From positions 1 through 10,644 of the forward strand of contig CAOMFZ010000064.1 in NCBI GenBank assembly GCA_948482415.1: a stretch of 10,644 nt of DNA, read 5' to 3'. Below the pieces are notes generated by a model. The model was not told the origin of the DNA. It saw nothing but the letters and a program-made list of their open reading frames with translations, and searched no databases. Both the position numbers and the translations under genes were made by a program. Numbering within the stretch: the first letter of the stretch is position 1; every line of letters starts with the position of its first letter. Shown here piece after piece: positions 1-6,705 of the stretch. Origin of the DNA: an uncultured Mailhella sp. (GTDB taxonomy: Bacteria; Desulfobacterota; Desulfovibrionia; Desulfovibrionales; Desulfovibrionaceae).

Positions 1-37
1 AAAAACGTTTTGCGTTTTTCTCAATCAGCGAGGTACG

Positions 38-66
38 TTTATGCACCATTTCGTTCCGACTGTCAA
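38..66 (-). promoter_or_regulatory. Strong sigma70-type promoter reading left out of the window
   Basis: On the minus strand there is a perfect -35 TTGACA (66 to 61), a 17-bp spacer and a -10 CATAAA (43 to 38; 4 of 6). Just upstream (67-95) are several A-tracts on the minus strand, which resemble an UP element as found at rRNA and tRNA promoters. The transcript would start near base 31 and run off the left edge. The gene it serves is not visible. Confidence 0.5.
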
Positions 67-96
67 GAACTTTTTTTATTTTTTTTATATTTTTTC

Positions 97-122
97 AAAA
101 AACCCGTTCGACACCCGAACAA
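97..122 (-). terminator. Candidate intrinsic terminator after the DUF2333-type gene
   Basis: In minus-strand RNA, bases 122-116 pair with 110-104: five Watson-Crick pairs plus two G-U pairs, with a 5-nt loop. After one further G come six U residues (102 to 97). It lies about 125 nt past the stop codon at 248, between the gene and the left-edge promoter, where an operon end would be expected. The stem is short, so this is tentative. Confidence 0.4.
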
Positions 123-247
123 CGAAGTGCATTAATGCCCTTAATCCCTGCCCTTGTCAACTTAAATCTGCAATTTTTAAAGAATTATTTTAACTTTAAT
201 TTTTAACCAATAGTTAACAAAAGGTTAGAACAAAATTTTCTTCAACT

Positions 248-1165
248 TCAGATACGAATACTGTCACGAATATCTGAAAGCCTGTTCCGGGCAAACAAAA
301 GATAAGAAATAATCAGTTCGCCTGAATTGACAGTTGACGTAATATAAAGTGGGTCATAAGTGCAAATTTTATTCAATAAATCCATCGCTTCTGCATAATT
401 TTCCGCATTGCCTTTGGCTGCAATCTCAGGATACAAGGTATAGAGCGCGTTTACATAATCGCGTACAACGAGCATAACCCCCTGTACTTCATAGATTTTA
501 TTATCCAAAGTATAGAACGGCAAATCTTGAGATCCTTGCAGCAATCCAAGGGCATAGCCAAAAACAGTTTCCCCTAAAATCACATTAAAGGCTTCATAAA
601 TATCATCAGTTCTGGCATTATAAATAGCTTTTTTATTCATCAAATCCGTTTCATATTTTTTCACTAAGTTCAGACCTTTTTTATAGGCTTGTTCTGCTGA
701 CGGAATAAAGAGCATACCCCAGCGCTGTGGTGAAAATGCAAATTGATTGAGACGAGCCTTATACAAATCTTCATTTTCTCTGTCGCTGCTGCCAAGCTTT
801 GCAATAACAGTGGAATAGTTATCAAGAAGCATTTTGGTTGCGACATAGGTTCCAAACTGGCGATACGCTCTGTTATCCATTACCCATTTATTAAAAAGAA
901 TGTCATTAGCTGACCAGCCATAGGTGGAATTGAGTTCATAGGTCATTCTGTTCACAAGGGCATCCAAAAGCTGTACGCCTTTTTCTTCGTCAGTCATTTC
1001 CGGCACATACGTTACCTGATAACATTCAGGAAAAACCGTTTTGTCAGTCAATGCATAGAGTTTTTGAAATCCCCACAAAGAAGCAAGCAGCACAACAAAA
1101 ATAGCCACTTGTATTGCCAATGTTCTTCCTGCAATAAAAATATGGTCTTTACTGGGTGTATACAT
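248..1165 (-). CDS. DUF2333-type single-pass membrane protein
   Basis: A 305-residue protein of unknown function. It has a short cytoplasmic N-terminus and one hydrophobic segment at about residues 16-33, followed by a long soluble region that should lie in the periplasm. The overall architecture and the region around residues 66-108 (LLDALVNRMTYELNSTYGW, then NKWVMDNRAYRQFGTY) fit my memory of the DUF2333 family of Proteobacteria; this assignment was not checked by a search. The start is supported by AGAGG a few bases upstream on the minus strand. It follows the hydrolase gene by 12 nt, so the two are probably translated from one mRNA. No enzyme motif was recognised. Family members have no established biochemical role that I know of, and the envelope location is inferred from the topology. 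Confidence 0.65.
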   Translation of the reverse strand: MYTPSKDHIFIAGRTLAIQVAIFVVLLASLWGFQKLYALTDKTVFPECYQVTYVPEMTDEEKGVQLLDALVNRMTYELNSTYGWSANDILFNKWVMDNRAYRQFGTYVATKMLLDNYSTVIAKLGSSDRENEDLYKARLNQFAFSPQRWGMLFIPSAEQAYKKGLNLVKKYETDLMNKKAIYNARTDDIYEAFNVILGETVFGYALGLLQGSQDLPFYTLDNKIYEVQGVMLVVRDYVNALYTLYPEIAAKGNAENYAEAMDLLNKICTYDPLYITSTVNSGELIISYLLFARNRLSDIRDSIRI

Positions 1166-1177
1166 AATAACCTCTTT

Positions 1178-1918
1178 TTAATGTTCAATAATTTCAACAA
1201 GCTCATCAAACGCATATGCAAAAAACATTTGCCCTGCCTGCTGATGATTATATTGGGTCACAATATTTTCTGCGGCATTATTCCGCTTGCCAAACGGCTG
1301 ACCTATACGGGCAATACAGTTGCTCAATGTCCACGGTGCAGCAGCATAATCCAGATAAATATTTTTCCATTTCTTTATATGCACAGCCTCACCGCTTGGA
1401 CGGATAAGCCCCACAGGGTCAAGACTTATCAATAATTCTACCGGTATTGTTTCATCCTGCCAAAACTGCTTAAACACAGAGCAGGCACCCCAACTGTGCC
1501 CTATAATTAAGATTTTTTTACCCTGTTTATGATATAATGTAAACAATTCTTTTATGCCGTGCAATTCATTATGTTCCCGATAATACATATCCACAGCACA
1601 ATTCTTTTCTGCAAATATTTTTTTCAGCTCCGGAATAACTCGATATAAATAAGCCCGCATGCCGTCACAAAAACCGCCCACAAATAAAAGAGCATGATTT
1701 TCAATATATTCGGGGTGCCGCAAAAGTGCCGCAATAAACTGACTTTCTTCCTGCCAGTTTTTGGGCTTTTGCATGTGCAGTTTTTCTATAATTTTCGCGT
1801 CATTTCTTTCATACTGAAAATTAATTGTTTTATGCCGAACCATGTCAGCAAAACCCAAGACATTAGTCATATAAGCAATAAAAAAAAGAACGCAGACAAA
1901 AACAACGAATTTCAGCAT
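1178..1918 (-). CDS. Membrane-anchored alpha/beta-hydrolase (lipase/esterase-like)
   Basis: A 246-residue protein with a hydrophobic N-terminal segment (about residues 3-22) that should act as a signal anchor or uncleaved signal peptide. The body has the alpha/beta-hydrolase nucleophile elbow GHSWG (Ser142) preceded by the strand KKILII. Plausible partners are Asp167 in LISLDPVG and His225 in the YNHQQAG segment, giving a Ser-Asp-His triad. The substrate is unknown; a lipid or thioester is possible. The order Ser, Asp, His is right for the fold, but the protein is shorter than many lipases and no cap domain is obvious. The gene begins directly after the terminator of the def operon. Its only Shine-Dalgarno-like sequence (GGCAGG, 1933-1928) is inside that hairpin, so expression may be low or conditional. 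DUF2333 follows closely downstream. Confidence 0.7.
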   Translation of the reverse strand: MLKFVVFVCVLFFIAYMTNVLGFADMVRHKTINFQYERNDAKIIEKLHMQKPKNWQEESQFIAALLRHPEYIENHALLFVGGFCDGMRAYLYRVIPELKKIFAEKNCAVDMYYREHNELHGIKELFTLYHKQGKKILIIGHSWGACSVFKQFWQDETIPVELLISLDPVGLIRPSGEAVHIKKWKNIYLDYAAAPWTLSNCIARIGQPFGKRNNAAENIVTQYNHQQAGQMFFAYAFDELVEIIEH

Positions 1919-1920
1919 AG

Positions 1921-1946
1921 AAAAAAGCCTGCCATAAAGGCAGGCT
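1921..1946 (-). terminator. Intrinsic terminator after def, abutting the hydrolase start
   Basis: On the minus strand AGCCTGCC (1946-1939) and GGCAGGCT (1933-1926) form a perfect 8-bp stem with a 5-nt loop, followed at once by a U-run (1925-1921). It starts 5 nt after the def stop codon and ends 2 nt before the hydrolase ATG at 1918. It should end most hisS-aspS-def transcripts, with read-through supplying the downstream pair. Confidence 0.85.
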
Positions 1947-1951
1947 CCTCA

Positions 1952-2467
1952 TTATTTCTTTTTCATTTTCTTTTCATACATGGATCGTTTCAAATAACTA
2001 ATCCTGTCAATGAAAAGTTTACCGTCCAAATGGTCTGTTTCATGCTGTAAGCAGGCACTAAAATAGCCTTCACCCTCGAAATGGATAGGTTTTCCGTCCA
2101 AATCAGTGCCGTCCATGGCAACACGTTTCGACCGTGCTACTTTTGCCCGAAAATCCGGCACGGAAAGACAGCCCTCATTTTCAATATGCTTAGCAGGGTC
2201 AAGCACAGTAATAACCGGATTGACCACAACACGAAAATCTTGCGGAATTTCCACACCTTCCGGGTGCTCTTCAAGCAAACTCACATCAACAATCACAATA
2301 CGGCGAAATACACCAATTTGAGGTGCCGCAATTCCTACTCCCCCAACAGTTTTCAGTGTATCAAGCATGTCTTGCGCCAGTTCTCTGACACTATCGTCAA
2401 TACTTTCAATAGGTTCTGAAACTTTTGTCAAACGGGGATCCGGAAATTGGAGAACAGGTCTTAACAT
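1952..2467 (-). CDS. def: Peptide deformylase
   Basis: Removes the formyl group from the N-terminal Met of nascent proteins at the ribosome exit; a metal-dependent hydrolase. All three family motifs are present in order: GVGIAAPQIG at residues 43-52, EGCLSVP at 98-104 with the metal ligand Cys100, and QHETDHLDG at 141-149 with ligands His142 and His146 and catalytic Glu143. The 171-residue length is normal and the C-terminus is lysine-rich. The gene starts 3 nt after the aspS stop, with only a weak AAGAG upstream, so translation is probably coupled to aspS. It is the last gene before the terminator at 1921-1946. Confidence is very high. Confidence 0.97.
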   Translation of the reverse strand: MLRPVLQFPDPRLTKVSEPIESIDDSVRELAQDMLDTLKTVGGVGIAAPQIGVFRRIVIVDVSLLEEHPEGVEIPQDFRVVVNPVITVLDPAKHIENEGCLSVPDFRAKVARSKRVAMDGTDLDGKPIHFEGEGYFSACLQHETDHLDGKLFIDRISYLKRSMYEKKMKKK

Positions 2468-2470
2468 AAC

Positions 2471-4327
2471 TTACTCTTGTTTTGGCTCTTGTTCTGCCTT
2501 TTTAGGTTCTTCACGCAAACGCAGCCCAAGATCGCGGAGCTGATTTGCAGCAACAAAATCCGGCGCATTTGTCAAAAGACAGGTGGCTTTTTGTGTTTTA
2601 GGGAATGCAATAACATCACGAATGGAACTTGCACCGGCAAGCAGCATAGTAACACGGTCCAAACCGAAAGCAATACCGCCGTGAGGAGGAGTTCCGTATT
2701 CCAATGCATTGATGAAATAACCAAACTGCGCATAGGCTGATTCGTCAGAAAAACCAAGCGCTTCAAACATATTGAATTGGTCTTCGGACGTATGGATACG
2801 AATAGAACCGCCGCCGATTTCATTACCGTTCAAAACCATATCATAGGCACGGGCTTTAGCTTTGGCAGGGTCAGTTTTCATAAGTCCTTTGCTGTCTTCT
2901 TTTGCGGCAGTGAATGGGTGGTGGCAGGCAACATAGCGTTTTTCTTCTTCGCTGTATTCAAAAAGCGGGAAGTCGGTTACCCAAAGGAAATTCCATGAAT
3001 TTTCAGGAATTAATCCAAGCTGTCCAGCCAAGCGGATACGCAGGTTGCCAAGGGCGGCATTAACCATTTCACTTGCACCAGCCTGGAAGAATGCAATATC
3101 GCCTACTTGCAGATCGAGAGCTTCTTTGATTGCCTGCTTTTCTTCTTCGCTGAAAAATTTGGTAATAGGTGACTGCCATTCGTTTTCATGGACTTTAATC
3201 CATGCCAGACCTTGTGCACCGTAAATTTTTACAAATTCTGTGTGTTCTTCAATTTCTTTACGGGTCATGGCAGCGCCGCCGGGAACTTTCAAACCTTTGA
3301 CAAGTTCCGCTGTGGCAAAAAGTTTGAAACCGGAACCGCGCACAATGGAAGTAATATCTTTTAATTTCAAATCAAAACGGGTATCAGGTTTATCCACGCC
3401 ATAATCACGCATTGCATCATCATACAGCATGCGGGGGAACGGAGTAGGAATATCAATACCCATAGATTCTTTGAACACACGTTTCATCATGCCTTCTGCC
3501 ATGGTCATGACATCGTTTTCAGAAACATAGCTCATTTCAATATCAATTTGTGTAAATTCAGGCTGACGGTCTGCGCGCAAATCTTCATCACGGAAACAGC
3601 GGGCAACTTGATAATAACGGTCAAGACCGCTCATCATCAACATTTGTTTAAATTGCTGCGGGGATTGAGGAAGCGCGTAAAATTCGCCATGATTTAAACG
3701 GCTTGGTACAAGGAAGTCACGGGCTCCTTCCGGAGTTGATTTAGTAAGAATAGGTGTTTCAACTTCCAGAAAGCCTAATTCATCCAAATAATTACGGGCA
3801 GCATTGGTAATGCGGTGACGCAAACGCAGATTTTGGGTCATGCGGGGACGGCGGATATCCAAATAGCGCCATTGCAGGCGCAGGTTTTCACCCGCATCTG
3901 TTCTGTCTTCAACCGGGAAAGGAGGAGTTTTTGCAGTATTCAAAAGTTTCCAGTCAAGTACAACAACTTCAATTTCCCCTGTTTTCATATTGGGGTTTAC
4001 CATGCCGTCAGGACGATGACGAACGCGTCCTTTTACGGCAAGAACATATTCACTGCGGATAATATGCGCATCAGCATGTGCTTCCGGTGCAATTTCAGGG
4101 CTGAAAACAACCTGGGTCAAGCCTTCACGGTCGCGCAGGTCAACGAAAATTAGCCCGCCATGGTCACGGCGATATTGTGCCCAGCCCATAATGCAGACTT
4201 CCTGCCCGTCGTTTTGAGCGGTAAGTTCTGCGCAATGGTGAGTGCGTGTCCAGTCGCCCAAGGGTTTAATATAGGCGGCATGTTCTTTTTGAAGGTTTGT
4301 GTTTTGTTTTTCAATAGACTGACTCAT
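2471..4327 (-). CDS. aspS: Aspartyl-tRNA synthetase (predicted non-discriminating, Asp/Asn)
   Basis: Class II synthetase charging tRNA with aspartate in the cytoplasm; 618 residues. The N-terminal OB-fold anticodon-binding domain (about 35-135) contains GWAQYRRDHGGLIFVDLRDREG. The catalytic domain follows, with GARDFLVPSR, motif 2 FRDEDLRADRQPEFTQID and motif 3 GIAFGLDRVTMLL near the C-terminus. A bacterial-type insertion (GAD domain) lies at roughly 310-430. His56 (in RRDHGG) and Gly108 (in HRPDG) match the residues that, in Pseudomonas aeruginosa AspRS, loosen discrimination between tRNA-Asp and tRNA-Asn. The enzyme probably also makes Asp-tRNA-Asn for amidation by GatCAB. The start is the ATG overlapping the hisS stop (TAATG), with AGAGGGA just upstream. 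The last 15 or so residues are a charged tail. Confidence 0.97.
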   Translation of the reverse strand: MSQSIEKQNTNLQKEHAAYIKPLGDWTRTHHCAELTAQNDGQEVCIMGWAQYRRDHGGLIFVDLRDREGLTQVVFSPEIAPEAHADAHIIRSEYVLAVKGRVRHRPDGMVNPNMKTGEIEVVVLDWKLLNTAKTPPFPVEDRTDAGENLRLQWRYLDIRRPRMTQNLRLRHRITNAARNYLDELGFLEVETPILTKSTPEGARDFLVPSRLNHGEFYALPQSPQQFKQMLMMSGLDRYYQVARCFRDEDLRADRQPEFTQIDIEMSYVSENDVMTMAEGMMKRVFKESMGIDIPTPFPRMLYDDAMRDYGVDKPDTRFDLKLKDITSIVRGSGFKLFATAELVKGLKVPGGAAMTRKEIEEHTEFVKIYGAQGLAWIKVHENEWQSPITKFFSEEEKQAIKEALDLQVGDIAFFQAGASEMVNAALGNLRIRLAGQLGLIPENSWNFLWVTDFPLFEYSEEEKRYVACHHPFTAAKEDSKGLMKTDPAKAKARAYDMVLNGNEIGGGSIRIHTSEDQFNMFEALGFSDESAYAQFGYFINALEYGTPPHGGIAFGLDRVTMLLAGASSIRDVIAFPKTQKATCLLTNAPDFVAANQLRDLGLRLREEPKKAEQEPKQE

Positions 4328-5577
4328 TACTTTCCCTCTTTAATATAGGATACAGCTTTCTCAAAAGGTACTGCCTCCTGAGCACCGTTTTCCATATTTT
4401 TTATCATAAGATTGTTTTGTTCAAGTTCTGCAGAGCCGATTAAAACGGCAAAACGAGCTTCGGATTTATCTGCCTGACGCATGGCACTTTTAATGCTTCT
4501 TGCTTCAAAGCCCATAATCCCGGTCAATTCGCCCTGACGAAGATTTTGCGCTGTTTTAAACGCATATTCGCGGCAGCAGTCGTCAAGTGCGGCAATATAA
4601 AAATCAAGTTTTTTAGCTTGCGGAGCCTGCAATAAAAGGGACAGGCGCTCCATGCCGCAGGCAAAGCCTATGCCTGCCACAGAGGGACCGCCAATGGATT
4701 CCACTAAACCGTCATAGCGTCCGCCGCCTGCGATGGAGCCCTGTGCTCCAATATTATTGGAAACAACTTCAAAAGCTGTTCGGGTATAATAATCAAGTCC
4801 GCGCACCAGTCTGTGATTGATTTCATAGGAAATATTTTGTGTATCCAGACAATTTTTTACTGTTTGGAAATGGCTTTTACAGTCATCACAGGCATGCTCA
4901 AGCATAAGCGGTGCATTTTTGGTTGCTTCCTTGCACTTATCATTTTTGCAGTCAAGCACACGGAGAGGATTGGTTTCCATTCTTCTTTTGCAGTCTTCGC
5001 AAAGAAGTGATGTATCAAGGCTTTTCAGCCAGTTTTTCAAAAGGTTGCGATAGGCAGGACGGCAGTTTGGACAGCCCAATGAGTTCAGCTGCAGGGTAAT
5101 ATTTTCAATGCCGATATATTTCAGGAAATACATGAGCATGCTAATCATTTCAGCGTCTGCTTCCGGCTCTTTTGGTCCAATACATTCGCAGTTAATCTGG
5201 TGGAATTGACGCATACGTCCTTTTTGCGGGCGTTCATGGCGAAACATGGGGCCGGTGGTGAAAAATTTGCTGACACTTTCTTTTGCCCCAACATTATTTT
5301 CCACATAGGCACGCATAACCCCTGCTGTTGCTTCCGGGCGAAGTGACATGGAACGCCCCTTGCTGTCGGCAAAAGTGTACATTTCCTTTTGCACGACATC
5401 AGTTTCTGTGCCAATGGAACGGCAAAATAAATCTGTATATTCCATTAAGGGCGTGCGAAGTTCTGTAAAACCGTACCTGAAAAACACAGTACGCGCACTT
5501 TGCTCTAAAAAGGTAAATAAACGACTTTCATCAGCAAAAAGATCTGCAAAACCCTTAATTGCTTGAATTTTAGCCAT
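4327..5577 (-). CDS. hisS: Histidyl-tRNA synthetase
   Basis: Class II synthetase that charges tRNA-His; 416 residues from the start chosen here. Visible are RPEATAGVMRAYVEN (motif 1 region), motif 2 around MFRHERPQKGRMRQFHQ, the HisA motif LVRGLDYYTRTAFEV, and HisB GGGRYDGL with GIGFACGMERL. A mid-protein insertion carries repeated Cys pairs (GCPNC, CEDC, CKNDKC, CDDC), as in a common bacterial HisRS subgroup, and may bind zinc. The open frame extends 20 codons further, to 5637. That upstream ATG lies in the -35 box of the promoter, while the Met at 5577 has GGAG six bases upstream and begins MAKIQAIKGFADLF, typical of the family. It is the first gene of hisS-aspS-def. Confidence 0.96.
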   Translation of the reverse strand: MAKIQAIKGFADLFADESRLFTFLEQSARTVFFRYGFTELRTPLMEYTDLFCRSIGTETDVVQKEMYTFADSKGRSMSLRPEATAGVMRAYVENNVGAKESVSKFFTTGPMFRHERPQKGRMRQFHQINCECIGPKEPEADAEMISMLMYFLKYIGIENITLQLNSLGCPNCRPAYRNLLKNWLKSLDTSLLCEDCKRRMETNPLRVLDCKNDKCKEATKNAPLMLEHACDDCKSHFQTVKNCLDTQNISYEINHRLVRGLDYYTRTAFEVVSNNIGAQGSIAGGGRYDGLVESIGGPSVAGIGFACGMERLSLLLQAPQAKKLDFYIAALDDCCREYAFKTAQNLRQGELTGIMGFEARSIKSAMRQADKSEARFAVLIGSAELEQNNLMIKNMENGAQEAVPFEKAVSYIKEGK

Positions 5578-5608
5578 TCTATACTCCAGTATAAAATTAT
5601 TGAGAAAG

Positions 5609-5637
5609 ACTTTAATATGTTTATGGAACATTGTCAA
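5609..5637 (-). promoter_or_regulatory. Promoter of the hisS-aspS-def operon
   Basis: On the minus strand there is a perfect -35 TTGACA (5637-5632), a 17-bp spacer and a -10 TAAAGT (5614-5609; 4 of 6). The start of transcription would be near 5602, giving a leader of about 25 nt to the hisS ATG at 5577, with GGAG at 5587-5584 as ribosome binding site. Confidence 0.65.
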
Positions 5638-5689
5638 AGAATAGTTTTTGAAAAGCCATGGAAAAATTTTCCTTTTCCCTGCCTGTTTT

Positions 5690-5719
5690 TTGACAAAAAA
5701 TTTTTCAGGTACCTATAAT
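5690..5719 (+). promoter_or_regulatory. Consensus sigma70 promoter of the MipA-family gene
   Basis: TTGACA at 5690-5695 and TATAAT at 5714-5719, both perfect, with an 18-bp spacer. Transcription should start near 5726 and leave an untranslated leader of about 83 nt before the ATG at 5809. The -35 box lies inside the short inverted repeat TTTTTTG-A-CAAAAAA (5686-5700). It diverges from the hisS promoter, with 52 bp between the two -35 boxes. Confidence 0.75.
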
Positions 5720-5808
5720 TTTATGTTAAAAAGCCGAAAAAGGAATAAAGGTATATTTTTTGCAAATATTTTCAATACTCATTAATACTGTAAAAAGGTA
5801 AAGAAAAA

Positions 5809-6567
5809 ATGTTAAAAATTTTCAAAAAAAGTCTTGCTCTTCTTTTAGGGCTTATGTTTATTCTTGGCACTGCTTTTCCAAGCTTTGCGGGAAGCGGCGG
5901 TGCAGGCATGGTCTGGATACGTTCCCCTTACAAAGGACACGATGATTATTATCTTCCTTTTCCGTCCCTGCAGATTGAATCAAAATATTTCTTTATTAAG
6001 GAATTAAAACTCGGATTTTATTTATACCGTGATGATGCTGATGAGCATGAATTGACCCTGGGCATTACTCCGGGCTTTACCATGTTTGCCCCTGACAAAA
6101 CCAAGGATTACCGGCTGAGTTTTCTTGATAAGCGTAAAATGGCGGCAGATGCTTATTTGCAGTATTTAAGACGCTATCGCTATGGAACTGTCGGGGCTAA
6201 AATCTATATGGACGTCCTTGGCAATGCTGACGGTTTTGGCGTTGATGCGTTCTATAAGCTCCCAATTTTCATTAACGAATTTACCCTCACCCCCGGTGCC
6301 GGTCTCACTTATCTGAGCGGTGACAGAACCGATTACTACTATGGTATCAGCAGAGCTGAAGCTGTCCGTTCCGGACTCAAATATTATCATGCTGATTTCA
6401 GTATCAGCCCTTATGTTTCATTGGAAGCAAGCTACCTCACTGAAAATGGCTGGAATATTTTTGCCAATATGCAGTATACCTGGCTGAGCGATGAAATCAC
6501 GGACAGCCCTATGATTGGTGAGGATCAGGGACTCATGTTAAGTTTTGGCGCAATGATGAGCTTTTAA
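5809..6567 (+). CDS. MipA/OmpV-family outer-membrane beta-barrel protein
   Basis: A 252-residue precursor with a clear Sec signal peptide: KIFKK, a hydrophobic core at about 8-22, and likely cleavage after SFA at residue 27. The mature part alternates aromatic and small residues as a beta-barrel does. MipA/OmpV family signatures are YYGISRAEAVRSGLKYY (about 177-193) and DEITDSPMIG (228-237), and it ends in Phe, the usual BAM-recognition residue. Relatives are outer-membrane proteins: OmpV of Vibrio, and MipA, described as a scaffold for murein enzymes in E. coli. Which role applies here cannot be told. AAAGG at 5794-5798 serves as ribosome binding site. It stands alone under its own strong promoter, and its stop codon lies in a 14-bp tandem duplication. 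Confidence 0.85.
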   Translation: MLKIFKKSLALLLGLMFILGTAFPSFAGSGGAGMVWIRSPYKGHDDYYLPFPSLQIESKYFFIKELKLGFYLYRDDADEHELTLGITPGFTMFAPDKTKDYRLSFLDKRKMAADAYLQYLRRYRYGTVGAKIYMDVLGNADGFGVDAFYKLPIFINEFTLTPGAGLTYLSGDRTDYYYGISRAEAVRSGLKYYHADFSISPYVSLEASYLTENGWNIFANMQYTWLSDEITDSPMIGEDQGLMLSFGAMMSF

Positions 6568-6583
6568 TGATGAGCTTTTAATG
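6552..6583 (+). repeat. 14-bp tandem duplication across the mipA-family stop codon
   Basis: AATGATGAGCTTTT occurs at 6552-6565 and again at 6566-6579, followed by a partial third copy (AATG, 6580-6583). The first copy encodes the last codons Met-Met-Ser-Phe and the start of the stop codon. The second lies just after it, in a different frame because the unit length is not a multiple of three. Confidence 0.9.
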
Positions 6584-6670
6584 CTGCGTTTTTTAAATAT
6601 TGAGTTTCCAACGGAGTTTTTAGACAATAATTTTCCAATAAAAACAATAAATTAGCATAACACTTTTATC

Positions 6671-6697
6671 TTGCCAAAAAAACAGCTATACGATAGT
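6671..6697 (+). promoter_or_regulatory. Weak candidate promoter before ruvX
   Basis: TTGCCA (6671-6676, 5 of 6) is followed after 15 bp by GATAGT (6692-6697, 4 of 6), with TATACG at 6687 as an overlapping alternative that is too close to this -35. The spacer is short. If real, transcription would start within a few bases of the ruvX ATG. No convincing terminator is visible between the MipA-family gene and ruvX, so read-through is also possible. Confidence 0.25.
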
Positions 6698-6705
6698 TTT
6701 AAATC

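Larger units (their letters stand above)
1..247. other. Intergenic region at left edge
   Basis: This AT-rich stretch holds the minus-strand terminator candidate (97-122) and the outward promoter (38-66). It also has a 10-bp palindrome GCATTAATGC at 129-138 and a short A-rich/T-rich hairpin at 1-19 (arms AAAAACG and CGTTTTT). All three plus-strand frames are open across much of it, which is a by-product of the T-tracts and not a gene signal. Confidence 0.6.

Noticed and set aside
131..160. Minus-strand TTGACA (160-155) with ATTAAT 18 bp downstream
   Set aside because: The -10 lacks the two most conserved bases, and the transcript would run straight into the terminator hairpin at 97-122.
2..193. 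Plus-strand open frame of about 63 codons from the left edge, with an ATG at 41
   Set aside because: All three plus frames are open here because of T-tracts; there is no Shine-Dalgarno, and the translation is Phe/Leu low-complexity antisense to a promoter.
1064..1435. A 123-codon plus-strand frame across the hydrolase/DUF2333 junction
   Set aside because: It overlaps two well-supported minus-strand genes, and the product looks like compositional noise.
5578..5637. Longer HisRS with 20 extra N-terminal residues
   Set aside because: The upstream ATG lies in the -35 box of the promoter, and the internal start has a good GGAG and the family-typical N-terminus.
5723..5785. A 20-codon leader open frame before the MipA-family gene
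   Set aside because: Its ATG falls at or before the predicted transcription start, it has no ribosome binding site, and the sequence is Lys/Asn-rich by composition.
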